Assembly: GCA_002348925.1 (NCBI GenBank)
Contig: DEBV01000003.1
Span: 46,478-58,541, forward strand
DNA: 12,064 nt
Source of the DNA: Alphaproteobacteria bacterium UBA2947
GTDB taxonomy: Bacteria; Pseudomonadota; Alphaproteobacteria; Rs-D84
Direction of reading: 5' to 3'
The position numbers and the translations under genes are program-made. Position 1 is the first letter of the stretch, and the number at the start of each line of letters is the position of its first letter. The notes below the pieces were generated by a model. The model did not search any database. It saw only the letters and a list, made by a program, of their open reading frames with translations, and was not told the origin of the DNA. Below are positions 11,664 through 12,064 of the stretch, piece after piece.

Positions 11664-12064
11664 TTATTTCCAGATTTGCAAAACACCATCTTTGTCGGAA
11701 TATTTCCAACCTGCCCCACGAATGGCGGCTGTGAATTTAGTCCGATAAGACAAAGGCATTTTTGCAATAATCTGTTTGCCTTGCAAATTTTGTGTTTCAA
11801 TTTCTATGTTATCAGCACGTGCAATACGTTTTAATTCTGCCCAATCTTGCAGACCATTTGGAACAGTCATCAAAACAGAAAACTTTTCATCGCTTTCCAT
11901 TAACGGAACCCAATTTTGCACTTCGTTTGCATTAAGCCATTTCTTTGCCGCGTCATTATCGATATTCATTGTAATTTTTGCAGAATACCCATTCGCAGAC
12001 ATTTGTTCGTTTGACACACTGGATGACAAAATCAAATTCATCAAATCATCGTTTGATGTTTGTT
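11664..12064 (-). CDS. Partial gene, C-terminal part of a possible DUF2066-like protein
   Basis: The reading frame is open to the right edge of the window, so the 5' part of the gene is missing; about 132 residues are visible. There is no ATG with a ribosome-binding site that would suggest a start inside the window. The visible part has a short Ser/Asn-rich stretch, then NVQ-type beta/alpha sequence with repeated tryptophans: WLNANEVQNWVPLM, FSVLMTVPNGLQDWAELKRIA, IAKMPLSYRTKFTAAIRGAGW, ending DGVLQIWK. The order 'W..L......v.v.....Y...f..al...gw.......L..W' recalls the C-terminal half of DUF2066 proteins of Alphaproteobacteria, but this is a weak resemblance from memory. It is co-transcribed with the outer-membrane protein gene 20 bases downstream, suggesting an envelope role. 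Confidence 0.6.
   Translation of the reverse strand, partial: QTSNDDLMNLILSSSVSNEQMSANGYSAKITMNIDNDAAKKWLNANEVQNWVPLMESDEKFSVLMTVPNGLQDWAELKRIARADNIEIETQNLQGKQIIAKMPLSYRTKFTAAIRGAGWKYSDKDGVLQIWK

Noticed and set aside
11644..11709. Longer N-terminus of the outer-membrane protein
   Set aside because: It overlaps the upstream gene and would precede a clean signal peptide; AGGA sits correctly before the ATG at 11643.

Overview
The window is a compact, AT-rich bacterial chromosome segment that most likely comes from an alphaproteobacterium. The evidence is an EF-Ts with the alphaproteobacterial style of N-terminus, an S2 protein with a charged C-terminal tail, the lepB-rnc pair, and Gram-negative envelope proteins. 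The base composition and very short intergenic spaces suggest a small-genome, host- or gut-associated lineage such as the RF32 type. That placement is inferred from sequence style, not from a database search. I see no phage, insertion sequence, CRISPR array or rRNA.

Left block (1-3606). A YifB/ComM-type AAA+ ATPase gene on the minus strand diverges from lepB (signal peptidase I), rnc (RNase III) and secG on the plus strand. The comM and lepB promoters overlap in about 35 bp, and the predicted comM start site falls on its own start codon. lepB and rnc are translationally coupled. secG has its own promoter and ends at a strong terminator, which it shares with a convergent small membrane-protein gene.

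Middle block (3619-6762), all on the minus strand. In transcription order it holds two small unknown overlapping ORFs, tyrS, tRNA-Arg(UCU) with its own promoter inside the end of tyrS, an odd GC-rich segment, a gene for an unknown membrane-anchored protein with a C-terminal beta-solenoid-like repeat, and an 80-residue two-helix membrane protein with a lysine tail. The GC-rich segment lies between two terminators and ends in an exact 20-bp copy of the tRNA 3' end.

Right block (6785-12064). The rpsB-tsf translation operon (minus strand, terminated after tsf) diverges from a large secreted subtilisin-like protease with an outer-membrane-type C-terminus. Convergent to the protease, with no intervening base, is a gene for a putative outer-membrane beta-barrel protein, preceded in its operon by a gene cut by the window edge.

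The genes combine translation (tyrS, tRNA-Arg, rpsB, tsf), RNA processing (rnc), protein export (lepB, secG) and cell-envelope functions. The most unusual points are the tRNA-end duplication with its GC-rich neighbour, an almost identical promoter with two or three TTGACA boxes in front of two unrelated envelope genes, the very short Asp-His spacing in the protease, and the unrecognised solenoid membrane protein.
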